Assembly: GCA_031178585.1 (NCBI GenBank)
Contig: JAPSIT010000001.1
Location: 1 to 64,000 of the forward strand
Direction of reading: 5' to 3'
Source of the DNA: Arthrobacter sp.
Lineage (GTDB): Bacteria > Actinomycetota > Actinomycetes > Actinomycetales > Micrococcaceae
DNA: 64,000 nucleotides
Below the pieces are notes generated by a model. The model saw nothing but the letters and a program-made list of their open reading frames with translations. It had not been told where the DNA came from and did no database searches. Shown here one piece after another: positions 45,556 through 57,608 of the stretch. Position 1 is the stretch's first letter; each line of letters begins with the position of its first letter. Made by a program: the position numbers and the translations under genes.

Positions 45556-45996
45556 ATGACCGCAGCAATCTCAATCCGGAGCGCGGGCACCACTGCGCGC
45601 CAGGCCGCCCCGTCGACTCCCGACGGCGACGGTGGAGATAAAAGTGACGAAGTGCAGGAAGTCTGTGCGATCACCCGCTCAACCGTCCAGGCAGCCATTG
45701 AAGTCCTCGCCGGAACCAGACCGATCAATCAGCTGGCACGGCGACTGGACCAGAGGTGCCTCACAGCACTGCAGCATCGGGCCTTTTTGACGCGGCGGGA
45801 AGCCATCCGTGCCCCCAAGAAGCTCGGAGGACTCCACCGGAACCCCGCGGTTCGGTCGGTCCGCGCATGCGAAGTGACACCCGAAATCTACGAGGCCAGC
45901 GCAGTCGTCATCGACGAGCTGCGGGCGCGCGCCGTCGCCGTACGGCTGGAACGAAGCAAGCAGATCTGGCGAGTCACGGCGCTGGAAATCGGATGA
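45556..45996 (+). CDS. Rv3235-family protein
   Basis: A 146-residue protein from the ATG at 45556 (GAGGA seven bases upstream); the frame is open to a GTG at 45508. Its C-terminal half reads VQAAIEVLAGTRPINQLARR, then RSVRACEVTPEIYEASAVV and RSKQIWRVTALEIG. This pattern is that of the actinobacterial Rv3235 family, found near secA and lpqB in mycobacteria, an arrangement repeated here. The family has no established biochemical role. No membrane helix is present. A strong hairpin terminator follows. Confidence 0.85.
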   Translation: MTAAISIRSAGTTARQAAPSTPDGDGGDKSDEVQEVCAITRSTVQAAIEVLAGTRPINQLARRLDQRCLTALQHRAFLTRREAIRAPKKLGGLHRNPAVRSVRACEVTPEIYEASAVVIDELRARAVAVRLERSKQIWRVTALEIG

Positions 45997-46020
45997 GCTG
46001 CACAGCTGACAAGAATGAAT

Positions 46021-46050
46021 GAAGGACCCGGGCGTCCGCCCGGGTCCTTC
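46021..46050. terminator. Hairpin between Rv3235-family gene and secA
   Basis: GAAGGACCCGGGC pairs perfectly with GCCCGGGTCCTTC across a four-base loop, between convergent genes. The stem ends in A/T-rich runs on both strands, so bidirectional termination is likely. Confidence 0.85.
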
Positions 46051-46128
46051 ATAAAGTCCTGCCAGTCCCTAAGGAGTGTCAGCCCCTGGTCGTGCCAGGT
46101 TCCCAGCCCTATCAGTGAGAGTCCGGCC

Positions 46129-48873
<2,745 letters not shown>

Positions 48874-48957
48874 GTAAAGTTGCTCCCAGTCTCATACTGC
48901 CGAAATTCTGGCGTGTTCAGTCTACGGGAGAGACGCAAAGCACGTAGCCTGTTTCCC

Positions 48958-50184
48958 TCAGAGCGGATACTGCCCTCCTGCGCCCCGGATTGCTGCCCGG
49001 ACATCTGCGGCCAAGTCCCCTGCCGGGGACACCACCACCTCGTCCAGATCCAGCCATTGGGCCATCAGCTGCAGCTCGGCGGCGAGTTCGACGGCGGTGT
49101 CCGCCGGGGCGTCCGGCTCACCGAAGCACGCCTTAGCCAGGAGCTTGCCTCCGGCACGGTCAGCCTTCAGGTCCACCCTGGCCACGAGGCGGTCCCGCAG
49201 CAGGAACGGCAGGACGTAGTAGCCGAACCGGCGTTTGGGTGCGGGGGTGTAGATCTCAATCCTGTAGCGGAAGCCAAAAAGCTCCTCCAGCCTGCGGCGT
49301 TCAAAGACCAGGGAATCGAACGGGCTGAGCAGGGCCCTGCCTGTTGCGGCCCTCGGCAGCCGGGCATCGGCGTGGCGGAACAGTTTCCGGTCCCAACCCC
49401 GGACGGAGACTGGCTCGAGCCGGCCGCTGTCCACGAGATTCTGGACGGACACGGCCGCTGCTTTGATCGGTGTCCGGAAGTAGTCGGCAAAACACCGCAC
49501 GGTACCAATTCCGTGAGCCTGGGCCGCCGCTTCGATGAGCCGGTCCAGGGCTGCCTGAGGCTCCGGTTCCGCGGTCAGTGCCACGTCCGGCAGCACATCT
49601 TTCAGCAGGGCGTACCGGCGTTCGAACTGGTCCGTCCGGGACGCACACGAGACGGCGCCTTCTTCAAACAGATGTTCCAGGACGCGCTTTACTGCATTCC
49701 AGTTCCAGCCCCAGTTGACGTGTTGACGGTCTTCCACGTGGCCGATGGCGGCTGTCAGTTCGGCGGCCGTCAGCGGTTTCCCGGGGGCCAGGGCGTCAAG
49801 TATCAGGCGGGTAACGCCGGCGCGCAGGCCAGGGTCCATCGCTGAAGCTCCGACCCAGGCGCGTTTCTGCCACGCGACCAGGTCCTGGAAATGCTCGGGG
49901 CGTATGAAGCTTGCCTCGTGGGCCCAATACTCCAGCATCCGTCTGGGATGGCGGCCCGCCATCTGCTTCAGAATGGCGCGGTCGTAGTTGCCGAGGCGGG
50001 AGAAAAATGGAAGGAAGTGGCTCCGCGCCAGGACATTGACCGAGTCGATCTGGACGAGCTGGATGCGGGCAAAGGTCCGGCCCACCGTCCGTGAAGTCAC
50101 AGGTCCGGTGGGCCGTCCTTTGTCCAGTCCCTGGGCTGCCAGGGCGATCCGCCGGGCCTGTGACAGGCTCAGCGTTGTGCCCAT
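48958..50184 (-). CDS. YcaQ/AlkZ-family DNA glycosylase-like protein
   Basis: A 408-residue protein of the HTH_42 superfamily (YcaQ, AlkX/AlkZ). The conserved IQLVQIDSVNVLARSHFLPF contains the QxD catalytic motif of YcaQ-type glycosylases. LEYWAHEASFIRPEHF and TDQFERRYALLKDVLP, then GRALLSPFDSLVFERRR, are further family landmarks. YcaQ unhooks interstrand crosslinks made by alkylating agents, while AlkZ protects azinomycin producers. Repair is the likely role; the exact lesion is unknown. It lies downstream of the hpf start region as an independent gene with GAAAGG upstream of its ATG. Confidence 0.85.
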   Translation of the reverse strand: MGTTLSLSQARRIALAAQGLDKGRPTGPVTSRTVGRTFARIQLVQIDSVNVLARSHFLPFFSRLGNYDRAILKQMAGRHPRRMLEYWAHEASFIRPEHFQDLVAWQKRAWVGASAMDPGLRAGVTRLILDALAPGKPLTAAELTAAIGHVEDRQHVNWGWNWNAVKRVLEHLFEEGAVSCASRTDQFERRYALLKDVLPDVALTAEPEPQAALDRLIEAAAQAHGIGTVRCFADYFRTPIKAAAVSVQNLVDSGRLEPVSVRGWDRKLFRHADARLPRAATGRALLSPFDSLVFERRRLEELFGFRYRIEIYTPAPKRRFGYYVLPFLLRDRLVARVDLKADRAGGKLLAKACFGEPDAPADTAVELAAELQLMAQWLDLDEVVVSPAGDLAADVRAAIRGAGGQYPL

Positions 50185-50213
50185 GTCAGCCCTTTCGTGG
50201 TTAGGGCTCCATC

Positions 50214-50939
50214 CTAGGCGGTCGCTGCCGCATCATTGGAGCGGTAGGCGAGGATTTTCTCCTCGTACGTGTTCTCGCCGGGCTCGCAGTAGTGGTCCAG
50301 GGTGATGACGCCGTACGTCCAGCCCCGGCGCCGGTACACAACAGAGGGCGCATTCGTGTCCTTGTCCACGAAGAGATAGAAGTCGTGCCCAATGAGTTCC
50401 ATATTGTCCACGGCGTCGTCCAGGGAAAGGGAGGTAGCCGGGAAAACTTTGCGGCGGATGAGAACCGGAGAATCTCCGGCAGGAATGTCATTGTCGACGT
50501 CGTACGGCGACTTTTCAGCTGGTTCCGGAGCAGGCTGGGTGTGGTTGCTCGCTTCTACGTAGATCGGCTGGTTGGAGCTCGCCGGCTCCAGGGTTGCGGT
50601 TGCCTCGCGCACTGCCTTGGGCGTGTGCCGCCCGTGATGGACCTTCTTGCGGTCCTTCGCCCTGCGGAGCCGCTCGAGCAGCTTGTTGTAGGCGAGGTCG
50701 AACGCGGCGAACTTGTCTGCGGCGCTTGCTTCGGCACGGATCACGGGGCCTCGGCCCAGGACTGTCACTTCCACTGTGAGCTGGTCACCGGTCTGCCGTG
50801 CATTTGTTTCCTTCGAAACCTTTGCGTCGACCCTCTGGACCTTGTCCCCAAGCGATTCGATCTTCGAGATCTTCTCGCCGGCGTATTCGCGGAATCGGTC
50901 CGAGACCGTCAGATTTCGTCCGCTGATCATGAACTCCAT
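50214..50939 (-). CDS. hpf: Ribosome hibernation promoting factor, long form
   Basis: A 241-residue protein from the ATG at 50939, which has GGAGGG four bases upstream. The N-terminal ribosome-binding domain (about 1-100) begins MEFMISGRNLTVSDRFREYA and has KVSKETNARQTGDQLTVEVT. A variable linker is followed by the C-terminal dimerisation domain (about 185-240: IRRKVFPATSLSLDDAVDNM, GHDFYLFVDKDTNAPSVVYR). Long-form HPF dimerises 70S ribosomes to 100S during stationary phase or stress. The position next to comF and secA matches M. tuberculosis. Confidence 0.94.
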   Translation of the reverse strand: MEFMISGRNLTVSDRFREYAGEKISKIESLGDKVQRVDAKVSKETNARQTGDQLTVEVTVLGRGPVIRAEASAADKFAAFDLAYNKLLERLRRAKDRKKVHHGRHTPKAVREATATLEPASSNQPIYVEASNHTQPAPEPAEKSPYDVDNDIPAGDSPVLIRRKVFPATSLSLDDAVDNMELIGHDFYLFVDKDTNAPSVVYRRRGWTYGVITLDHYCEPGENTYEEKILAYRSNDAAATA

Positions 50940-51109
50940 GGTGCCCTCCAAATGACTTCGGTGACACGACGGCGGCACTTCCGGGGACGATCTGATGACA
51001 GTCGAGCCCCTTTCCGAGCCGCTATCGAAAGGTACAACTGATCTTGGTACCCATATCCGACGTTAGTTCATAGCAACGAGTTATTCATCCTTTCGCAGTT
51101 TATTTTTTT

Positions 51110-52033
51110 CTATGTCTCAGGTAACCGGCTGACGCTCCCAGGCGGGGCCTCAGGAGGCGCGGCGCCGGGTGCACGCGTGGCAGCCAAAACCACGGCGCCT
51201 CGCACCACGGCCCCCGCCTGGTGCAGTGCCCGGGCAGCCTCCGCGAGTGTCGAGCCGGTGGTGAGGACATCGTCGATAATGATGCAGGGACGCCCGGCAA
51301 GCCCGGCCGCGCCTGCTCCCCGAACGGCCCGCATGGAACCGCTGACCCGGCGCACGCGGTCCCCTCGTCCGAGCCCTTTCTGGCCCCCCGGACCGCCGCC
51401 TCCAGCCGTTGAGGGGGCCCGGACCTTCCGCAGCACATCGTGGCACTTCATGCCGCCGAGCGCGGGGTCGTGCCGGAGGCGGGTGAGCAGCAGGTGCACC
51501 GGACTGAACCCCCGTTTCCTGTATGCGCTGCCGCTGCTAGGCACTGGTACGAGCCAGATCTCGCGGCTGCACGTGCCGGTGGCCGCAAGTACGGCTTTCC
51601 CCATCGCCTTGCCCAGCGCGGCGCCGAGCGGGCCCTGACCGTGCCGTTTGAAGGAAAGGACCGACTGCGCGAGTTCCTCACGGTAGATCCCCGCCGCCAC
51701 CACGGGGAGCAGGACGGACCCGTCACTGCCCATCAAGGCCGGAGCTGCGGACTCCGCCCGGAAGGGCCGCCTCGTCAGGAGCCGGACCTGACGCTCACAG
51801 CCGGCGCAGATGGCCCTGTCCTCCCTGCCGCAGCAGACGCATTCAACAGGTACGGCCAGCGCCAGAACTTCCGACAGCGCATTGGTCAGGACATCGACCG
51901 CCCGCAGCCACGGCCGCGCGTGTTCAAGCCGGTGTTTCGCGGCCCTCAGCGGCTGGGGATGCAGATCCGGGTCCCCGGCAGCAGCCGGGGCGGGTGGCCC
52001 CCCGCGGACGGCTTCCGTACGCTGTGACCTCAC
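51110..52033 (-). CDS. comF: ComF-family phosphoribosyltransferase
   Basis: A 307-residue protein with an N-terminal zinc-finger-like cysteine cluster (ECVCCGREDRAICAGCERQV) and a type I phosphoribosyltransferase fold. The PRPP-binding motif is IIIDDVLTTGSTLAEAARAL. ComF proteins are linked to DNA uptake in Bacillus, but many organisms with this gene are not naturally competent and the reaction is unknown. It is between hpf and lpqB, the usual actinobacterial order. The start is a GTG without a clear ribosome binding site. A Gly/Pro/Arg-rich region near residue 210 (STAGGGGPGGQKGLGRGDRV) looks like a lineage-specific insertion. Confidence 0.87.
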   Translation of the reverse strand: MRSQRTEAVRGGPPAPAAAGDPDLHPQPLRAAKHRLEHARPWLRAVDVLTNALSEVLALAVPVECVCCGREDRAICAGCERQVRLLTRRPFRAESAAPALMGSDGSVLLPVVAAGIYREELAQSVLSFKRHGQGPLGAALGKAMGKAVLAATGTCSREIWLVPVPSSGSAYRKRGFSPVHLLLTRLRHDPALGGMKCHDVLRKVRAPSTAGGGGPGGQKGLGRGDRVRRVSGSMRAVRGAGAAGLAGRPCIIIDDVLTTGSTLAEAARALHQAGAVVRGAVVLAATRAPGAAPPEAPPGSVSRLPET

Positions 52034-52156
52034 GCAGCAAGCATTCCGCAGAGGTCACCGCCCTGAAAGGAGCCCACCGGGGTTATGTGGAGAAACCGGC
52101 GTATGTGGAGAAAGCGGGTCGTGTAGTTGAAACCCGGGACATCGCGAATAACCGGG

Positions 52157-53866
52157 TCAGCCGGGAAAGGATGGATCCGTTGGTCCCTTGAGCTGCGGCG
52201 ACCAACCGTTGCCCAGCCTCTGGAAGATGCCGTCCGCCGACTGCGCATAGATCTCCTCAGGTCCGTTACCGGCGCTGAGTGCCACCAGTCCGGGCCACGG
52301 CGCCAGCTTCTGCGGTTGGGTCGAGGCCAGGGAGATCAGCTCAGGAGCGACGTTGGCGGACGCTGCACCCCTCATGACCGCCACAGTCGTGTCATTGACC
52401 CAGACACCCTGGTTGGGGCTGCCGGTAGCTTGGAGCGTGATCGGCGCGGTCAGTTCCTTTGGCGTGCCGTCGGCACTTCGGATGATCCCGGCCACTTGAA
52501 CCCGCGTTGATCCGTTCTGTTCGGAAATCACCAATGCCCTGACGCCCTCGCGGGAAACCCGGAAATCCTTGACGGTACGTCCTGCAAGCCACGATGGCGT
52601 CAGCGTCACCGATGGCACCGTGGCACCCGGCGCTATGCCGGTGGGACGAAAGGCGGAGACCTCGGTAACTCCCTGTGCTCCGGGTCCCGCCGTCCAGACC
52701 CAGTCACGCAGGCCGAAGGAGGGGTGGGTCAGCGAGCTCCTCGTGACCAGTGCACGCGGAGGCTGCCCGGGAACCAAGGAATAGAGCGTGCCCCGGCCAG
52801 CCAAAAAAGCCACCGACTGCGACACGGGCGATTCGGCAGGCAAGCGGGGCTTCAGGCCGGCGACGGACTGCATGTCCGGCAGCGGTGAAATCCGGTTGTT
52901 CTCGTACCGCACGAGCTCGTTCTTGTGGACAGCGATCTGGCGCGCCGGAACATTCCTGTTCTGGACCGGCGGCAGCACCGATCCGTTGTCCTCAACCCGC
53001 ACCAGATCCTGGTCGGCTCTCAGCTCCACGTTAATAACGTCGGGCTGGCTGCGGAACGTGAGGGCCAGCTGGGTCTGCATCCGCAGCCGGTCCTCGGTGG
53101 AGGCTTCTGTGAGTTCCTTGGCGGACAAATCCACCTGCGCGGCCCCGGACACGACGGGCACTGACTCCCTCGCCAGCTTCACCCCGGACGGGAAGGCGCT
53201 GACCACGGCACCCTTGAGGTACGGAGCCGGCCCGGCCAGCAGGGCACTCGTCATTGACTTGACGGTTTTCTTCTTGATGAACCAGCGCACATCCGGAACG
53301 GCGTAGGTGAACGTGGGATCGTAGAAGTAGATCGGATAGGCGCCGTAGATGACCTTGAACGTTTCTTCCGGAATGGCAGTGCCGTCGGGGAGCTTGGAGA
53401 TCCGCCATTCCCCGTCGACCTGGACCAGGGTGACGGGGATGCTCTCCTTGGTTCCTTCCGGCATCTGGGTGGCCACGCCGTCGGCATCCACAGAGTAAGC
53501 AACATCGAGTTCATAGTTGAAGACACCCTCGACGCCGGTCTTCACCACTCGTTCGGAGCGGAAGACCAGCGTCCGCTGGTCCGGCTTCCAGGCAACCGAT
53601 GAAGCTTGCGTGAGATACTGTCGCGCCACGGCATAGTCATCCTCATAGCCGCTTCCAGCCAGATAGAAGTCTTCAATGACCGCTTCAGGACCGGCCCCGG
53701 TGCGTGGCGCTACAGGAAAGAACACGGGAGCGTTGGGATTCCCTGCGCTCTCGTCGGTGCTCTTTCCCACAGGCCCCGACCGGGGAATTTGTGCACAGGA
53801 GGCGACGAACAAAAGCACGACGGCGACGATTGCCGCCGCGATGGCCCCCGGCCTCGTGTGCCTCAT
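52157..53866 (-). CDS. lpqB: Lipoprotein LpqB
   Basis: A 569-residue lipoprotein with a signal sequence [13 protein letters not shown] ending in the lipobox VASC, so the mature protein is membrane-anchored by the cysteine. A GerMN-like domain (about 60-280) and a C-terminal beta-propeller-like half follow. LpqB interacts with the extracellular domain of MtrB in mycobacteria and affects MtrAB signalling. Its start overlaps the mtrB stop by 4 bases, so mtrA-mtrB-lpqB is one operon as elsewhere in Actinobacteria. Confidence 0.95.
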   Translation of the reverse strand: MRHTRPGAIAAAIVAVVLLFVASCAQIPRSGPVGKSTDESAGNPNAPVFFPVAPRTGAGPEAVIEDFYLAGSGYEDDYAVARQYLTQASSVAWKPDQRTLVFRSERVVKTGVEGVFNYELDVAYSVDADGVATQMPEGTKESIPVTLVQVDGEWRISKLPDGTAIPEETFKVIYGAYPIYFYDPTFTYAVPDVRWFIKKKTVKSMTSALLAGPAPYLKGAVVSAFPSGVKLARESVPVVSGAAQVDLSAKELTEASTEDRLRMQTQLALTFRSQPDVINVELRADQDLVRVEDNGSVLPPVQNRNVPARQIAVHKNELVRYENNRISPLPDMQSVAGLKPRLPAESPVSQSVAFLAGRGTLYSLVPGQPPRALVTRSSLTHPSFGLRDWVWTAGPGAQGVTEVSAFRPTGIAPGATVPSVTLTPSWLAGRTVKDFRVSREGVRALVISEQNGSTRVQVAGIIRSADGTPKELTAPITLQATGSPNQGVWVNDTTVAVMRGAASANVAPELISLASTQPQKLAPWPGLVALSAGNGPEEIYAQSADGIFQRLGNGWSPQLKGPTDPSFPG

Positions 53867-55953
53867 GGCCTGTCCCCTGTCGCCGCTGTTTCGTGCTCCG
53901 CACCGGTTTCTTGGGCAGTTGCAGCTTCAGGTGCCCTCACAGGCTCATCGGCAGCACCGGGAACTGCATTGTTATCCGGGACCGCACTGCCACCCGGAGC
54001 GGAGTCGCCAGCTTTCACCGCTTTGCCAGCAGGCAGCGCACTGTCCCCCAGCACAAGAACGGTGTGCTCGCGGCCGCCAGGCAAGCCAACATCCCCGGGC
54101 TCGAGCTGGAGCGGGGACTTCGTGATCGTGCCATCCTGCTTGAGCGGCAGCGTGAGCCGGAAGTTGGAGCCCTCGCCCTTGTTGCCCCAGGCCTGGAGCC
54201 AACCGTTGTGCAGCTTGGTGTCCTCGGTGGCGATGGACAGGCCGAGGCCGCTGCCTCCGGTGGTTCTTGCCCGGGCCGGGTCGGCACGCCAGAAGCGGTC
54301 GAAGACCCGTGCGGCCTCAGCAGGTGTCATGCCGATGCCGTGGTCCCGGACAGTGATGGCCACAGCCGTCTCATTGGAGGCCACCGAGACGTTGACCGGT
54401 TTTCCTTCCCCGTGCTCCAAGGCGTTGAGCACGAGGTTTCTGAGGATCCTGTCAATACGCCGGGAGTCCACTTCCACCACGATGCTTCCTTCGGGAGCGT
54501 TCAGCGTGACCGGCGAGCCGTATTCCTCGGCTACCGGTGCCGCACCGTCCATGACATGCGTTATCAGCTGCACAATGTCCGTGGGTTCAGCGTCCAGCAT
54601 GGCGACGCCGGCGTCGAACCGGGAGATCTCAAGGAGGTCCGCCAGCAGTGACTGGAACCGCTCAACCTGGTTGTACAGCAACTCCGCCGACCTCTTGTTG
54701 ATGGGGTCGAACTCGTCACGGGCGTCGTACAGCACTTCCGCTGCCATGCGGACAGTGGTCAGCGGCGTGCGAAGCTCATGGGAAACATCGGAGACGAATC
54801 GCTGCTGCATTTGGGACAGCGTGGCGAGCTGGGTGATCTGCTCCTGGAGGCTGGCCGCCATGTGGTTGAAGGACGCCCCCAGACGTGCCACTTCGTCCTC
54901 GCCCTTGACCTCCATGCGCTCCTGCAGCTGCCCTGCGGCAAGCTTCTCGGACACAACGGCAGCGTGACTGACAGGGCTGACGACATTACGGGTGACGTAC
55001 CAGGCAATGCCGCCGATCATAATGATCAGCGCGGCGCCGCCCGCCCAGAGGACGTTTTGGATCTCATCCAGGGTTTGCTGGGCTGTGTTCAGGTCGTAGA
55101 TCAGGTAAAGCTCGTAAACGGTGCCGTTGAACGTCACCTTGTTGCCCACCGCGATCCCGGGACGGTCCTCAGTGCCCACGGGGAATTCCATGGATGCCCA
55201 GAACTGCTCCTTGCCGGAATCCTGGACAGCCGAGCGGAGCTCTTCGGGAATGACACTGATGGTCAGCTGGTCGGAGGCCCGCGACTCGACCCAGCGGTTG
55301 CGTGGCTTAGTCTGTTCGGGCATCGCCTCAAAGACGTAACGGCGCTGGATCACCGATCCCCTGCCCTCAACCGCATTCAGCGTGTCATAGACCAGGGTGA
55401 TCACACTCGACTGGTCGGTGACCTGGGCGCCGTCGAAGGTGTCCTGCACCTGTTTAACGTTGAACCTGGTCTCGGACTCGGCCTGGGTCAGCCGTTCCTG
55501 GAAGAGGTTGTTGGCGATCTGGTTGGACAGGTACGCCCCGACGATCGCAAACGAACTCATCGACAGCAGCAGAGTGGTCAGGACCGTCCGGAACTGCAGA
55601 GAACGGCGCCACCTGCGCTGGAGGGAGTACAGCAGGTACCGGATGCCGGGAAAGACCTTGTCCAGCCCGATTCGTACAAGGCGCAGGACGCGCAGCGAAA
55701 CAATCAGGGCGCGCCGCCGCCAGATCCGCGTCCGGTGCGCCAGCCGTGCGAAGACGGAAGCGATGGCGTCGGTGTGTTCCGGCACGGGTCGTCCACCTGT
55801 TCCTGGCTGACTGCCGGAGGCGCGTTGTGGCGCGGAGGTGTGCTGTTCGCCGGACGCCTGCTGCGCCTCCGGCGCAGCGGTCACAGGCCCTTTAGGGGCC
55901 TCAGAGGGGTTCTGGCCCTGATGCTCAGGAACCTGCTTTATACCCGACACCAC
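53863..55953 (-). CDS. mtrB: Sensor histidine kinase MtrB
   Basis: A 696-residue membrane kinase. An N-terminal Pro/Ala/Gln-rich cytoplasmic segment (about 1-125) precedes the first helix ([20 protein letters not shown]), a large extracellular sensor domain, the second helix ([15 protein letters not shown]) and a HAMP domain. HisKA ([18 protein letters not shown], phospho-histidine near 393) and HATPase_c ([12 protein letters not shown]) follow. MtrB phosphorylates MtrA to control wall hydrolases and division. The start overlaps the mtrA end by 29 bases from a GTG at 55953; a later start is possible. A Pro/Ala/Glu-rich tail of about 70 residues follows the kinase domain. Confidence 0.95.
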   Translation of the reverse strand: MVSGIKQVPEHQGQNPSEAPKGPVTAAPEAQQASGEQHTSAPQRASGSQPGTGGRPVPEHTDAIASVFARLAHRTRIWRRRALIVSLRVLRLVRIGLDKVFPGIRYLLYSLQRRWRRSLQFRTVLTTLLLSMSSFAIVGAYLSNQIANNLFQERLTQAESETRFNVKQVQDTFDGAQVTDQSSVITLVYDTLNAVEGRGSVIQRRYVFEAMPEQTKPRNRWVESRASDQLTISVIPEELRSAVQDSGKEQFWASMEFPVGTEDRPGIAVGNKVTFNGTVYELYLIYDLNTAQQTLDEIQNVLWAGGAALIIMIGGIAWYVTRNVVSPVSHAAVVSEKLAAGQLQERMEVKGEDEVARLGASFNHMAASLQEQITQLATLSQMQQRFVSDVSHELRTPLTTVRMAAEVLYDARDEFDPINKRSAELLYNQVERFQSLLADLLEISRFDAGVAMLDAEPTDIVQLITHVMDGAAPVAEEYGSPVTLNAPEGSIVVEVDSRRIDRILRNLVLNALEHGEGKPVNVSVASNETAVAITVRDHGIGMTPAEAARVFDRFWRADPARARTTGGSGLGLSIATEDTKLHNGWLQAWGNKGEGSNFRLTLPLKQDGTITKSPLQLEPGDVGLPGGREHTVLVLGDSALPAGKAVKAGDSAPGGSAVPDNNAVPGAADEPVRAPEAATAQETGAEHETAATGDRP

Positions 55954-56599
55954 GAACCGTCAATACTACTTCCGGGGCTTCCGGATCACGTTCTATCTTG
56001 GACCTCAGACGCTGGACATGGACGTTGACCAGCCGGGTGTCTGCTGCATGGCGGTAGCCCCAGACCTGCTCCAGCAGCAATTCGCGGGTGAACACTTGCC
56101 ACGGTTTACGCGCCAGGGCGACGAGCAGGTCAAACTCCAGCGGGGTCAGGGAGATCCGCTCGTTGCCGCGGCTCACGGCATGGCCCGCGACGTCGATGGT
56201 AATGTCCGCGATGCGCAGCGTCTCTGGTGCCTTCTGGTCACCGGGACGAAGCCTGGCCCGTACACGGGCGACCAGTTCGGCGGGCTTGAAGGGTTTGGGC
56301 ACGTAGTCATCGGCGCCGGATTCCAGGCCACGGACGACGTCGGAGGTATCCGACTTGGCGGTCAACATGACGATGGGCACGTCGGACTCCGAGCGAATCT
56401 GCCGGCATACCTCGATGCCGTCAGTCCCGGGGAGCATCAGGTCCAGCAGGACGAGATCCGGCTTCGACGAACGAAACACGTCCAGGGCCTGTCCGCCGTC
56501 CGCACAAAAGACGGGTTCAAAACCGTCGTTGCGCAGGACAATGCCGATCATCTCCGCGAGCGCCTCGTCATCGTCAACTACCAGAATGCGTGCCTTCAT
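55925..56599 (-). CDS. mtrA: Response regulator MtrA
   Basis: A 224-residue OmpR-family regulator. The receiver domain has the acidic pocket LVVDDDEALAEM and the phospho-acceptor Asp53 in DLVLLDLMLPGTDGIEV. The C-terminal winged helix carries LTPLEFDLLVALARKPWQVF and the wing RGVGYK. MtrA is the essential actinobacterial regulator of cell division and wall metabolism genes; secreted muramidases such as the GH25 protein at 2528-5857 are the kind of gene it controls, but no MtrA box was searched for. Its promoter lies in the 165-base gap to the divergent DUF4166 gene. Confidence 0.97.
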   Translation of the reverse strand: MKARILVVDDDEALAEMIGIVLRNDGFEPVFCADGGQALDVFRSSKPDLVLLDLMLPGTDGIEVCRQIRSESDVPIVMLTAKSDTSDVVRGLESGADDYVPKPFKPAELVARVRARLRPGDQKAPETLRIADITIDVAGHAVSRGNERISLTPLEFDLLVALARKPWQVFTRELLLEQVWGYRHAADTRLVNVHVQRLRSKIERDPEAPEVVLTVRGVGYKAGS

Positions 56600-56764
56600 A
56601 GTTATATATTCCCTTATTGCCGTTGCTTTGTCTTATTGACCGCAATTCCCGGCATGGCGGCGCCGCGCCTTCTCAAATTGCCCTTTGTGCTCTGCCATTA
56701 GCCCTGAGTGCCGGGGCAGCCCGTTAGGATCACCATGACAGTCCAGCCCATCAGGAGGATTTCA

Positions 56765-57550
56765 ATGACGGTGCCGATATACAAACAGGCGATGGGCGCA
56801 GAGTTCATCCGGCTGCAACCGGAACTGCAGGACTACTTTTCGCTCGCACCGGGTTCAGGTACATACGGCGTGGGCGAGGGTTCTTTCGATGTTGTGGGAT
56901 GCCGGCAATCCTGGCTGCGCCCGCTGCTGCGCCTGACAGCAGGAGAGCAGGCCTTTTTCCCCGAGTATGGCGAACACGTGCCGTTTCGAATCGAAAACCA
57001 TGCGCATCTGGACCCGTTCGGACGTTCCAGCCTCACCGCGCGCCGGGAAATTTTCTTCCCCGGTGCTACCCGGATCTTTCAGGACACCACGAGCGTCGCG
57101 GCGGATGCCGGCGCCCAGGGTCCCGGCGCGCAGGATCCTGGCGCGGGTCCCGCAGCGGAGGCGGCCCTCGCCGGTTCCGACAGCCAGGCACGGCTCGTGG
57201 ACTACGTCGGCAAACACCGCCGCCTTGTCACGGATTTGAACCTGAGTGCAACGCCAGAGGGCAGGCTGCGTGGAGTCTCCGAAGCGTCACGGCTCTTCTT
57301 GGGGCCGCTGCGCCTGCCCCTGCCGGAGGCGCTCGACGCCAAGGCTTACGCCGAACAATGGTGGGACGCCGGTGATGGAGGCCGGGGCCGTCACCGCATC
57401 CAGGTGAAAGTGATCCAGCCCCAGATCGGTCTCGTACTGGTCTACGCCGGCAGCTTCGACTACCGCCTGGAACCGTACCCGGGCGGCCGCTCGACGCCGG
57501 GATTCCTCCCGACTTATGCCGCGCCGCACCGCTGGCAGCGGCGCAGCTGA
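56765..57550 (+). CDS. DUF4166-like protein
   Basis: A 261-residue protein whose start MTVPIYKQAMGAEFIRLQPE resembles DUF4166 domains, which occur alone or fused to saccharopine-dehydrogenase-like proteins. The ATG at 56765 has AGGAGG six bases upstream, so I prefer it to 56708. Between the two halves (about 120-145) is a low-complexity Ala/Gly/Pro insertion with the repeat GPGAQDPGAG, likely a disordered linker. Biochemical role unknown. It is transcribed away from mtrA and is convergent with the MetE-like gene. Confidence 0.72.
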   Translation: MTVPIYKQAMGAEFIRLQPELQDYFSLAPGSGTYGVGEGSFDVVGCRQSWLRPLLRLTAGEQAFFPEYGEHVPFRIENHAHLDPFGRSSLTARREIFFPGATRIFQDTTSVAADAGAQGPGAQDPGAGPAAEAALAGSDSQARLVDYVGKHRRLVTDLNLSATPEGRLRGVSEASRLFLGPLRLPLPEALDAKAYAEQWWDAGDGGRGRHRIQVKVIQPQIGLVLVYAGSFDYRLEPYPGGRSTPGFLPTYAAPHRWQRRS

Positions 57551-57608
57551 CGGCAGTACCCTTCATTCGCTTCCTCAGCAGGCCCCACAGCGGTTTTGGG
57601 GACTGGCT

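Noticed and set aside
53606..56028. Plus-strand frames antisense to lpqB and mtrB
   Set aside because: They mirror conserved lpqB and mtrB coding sequence and show no domain or start signal.
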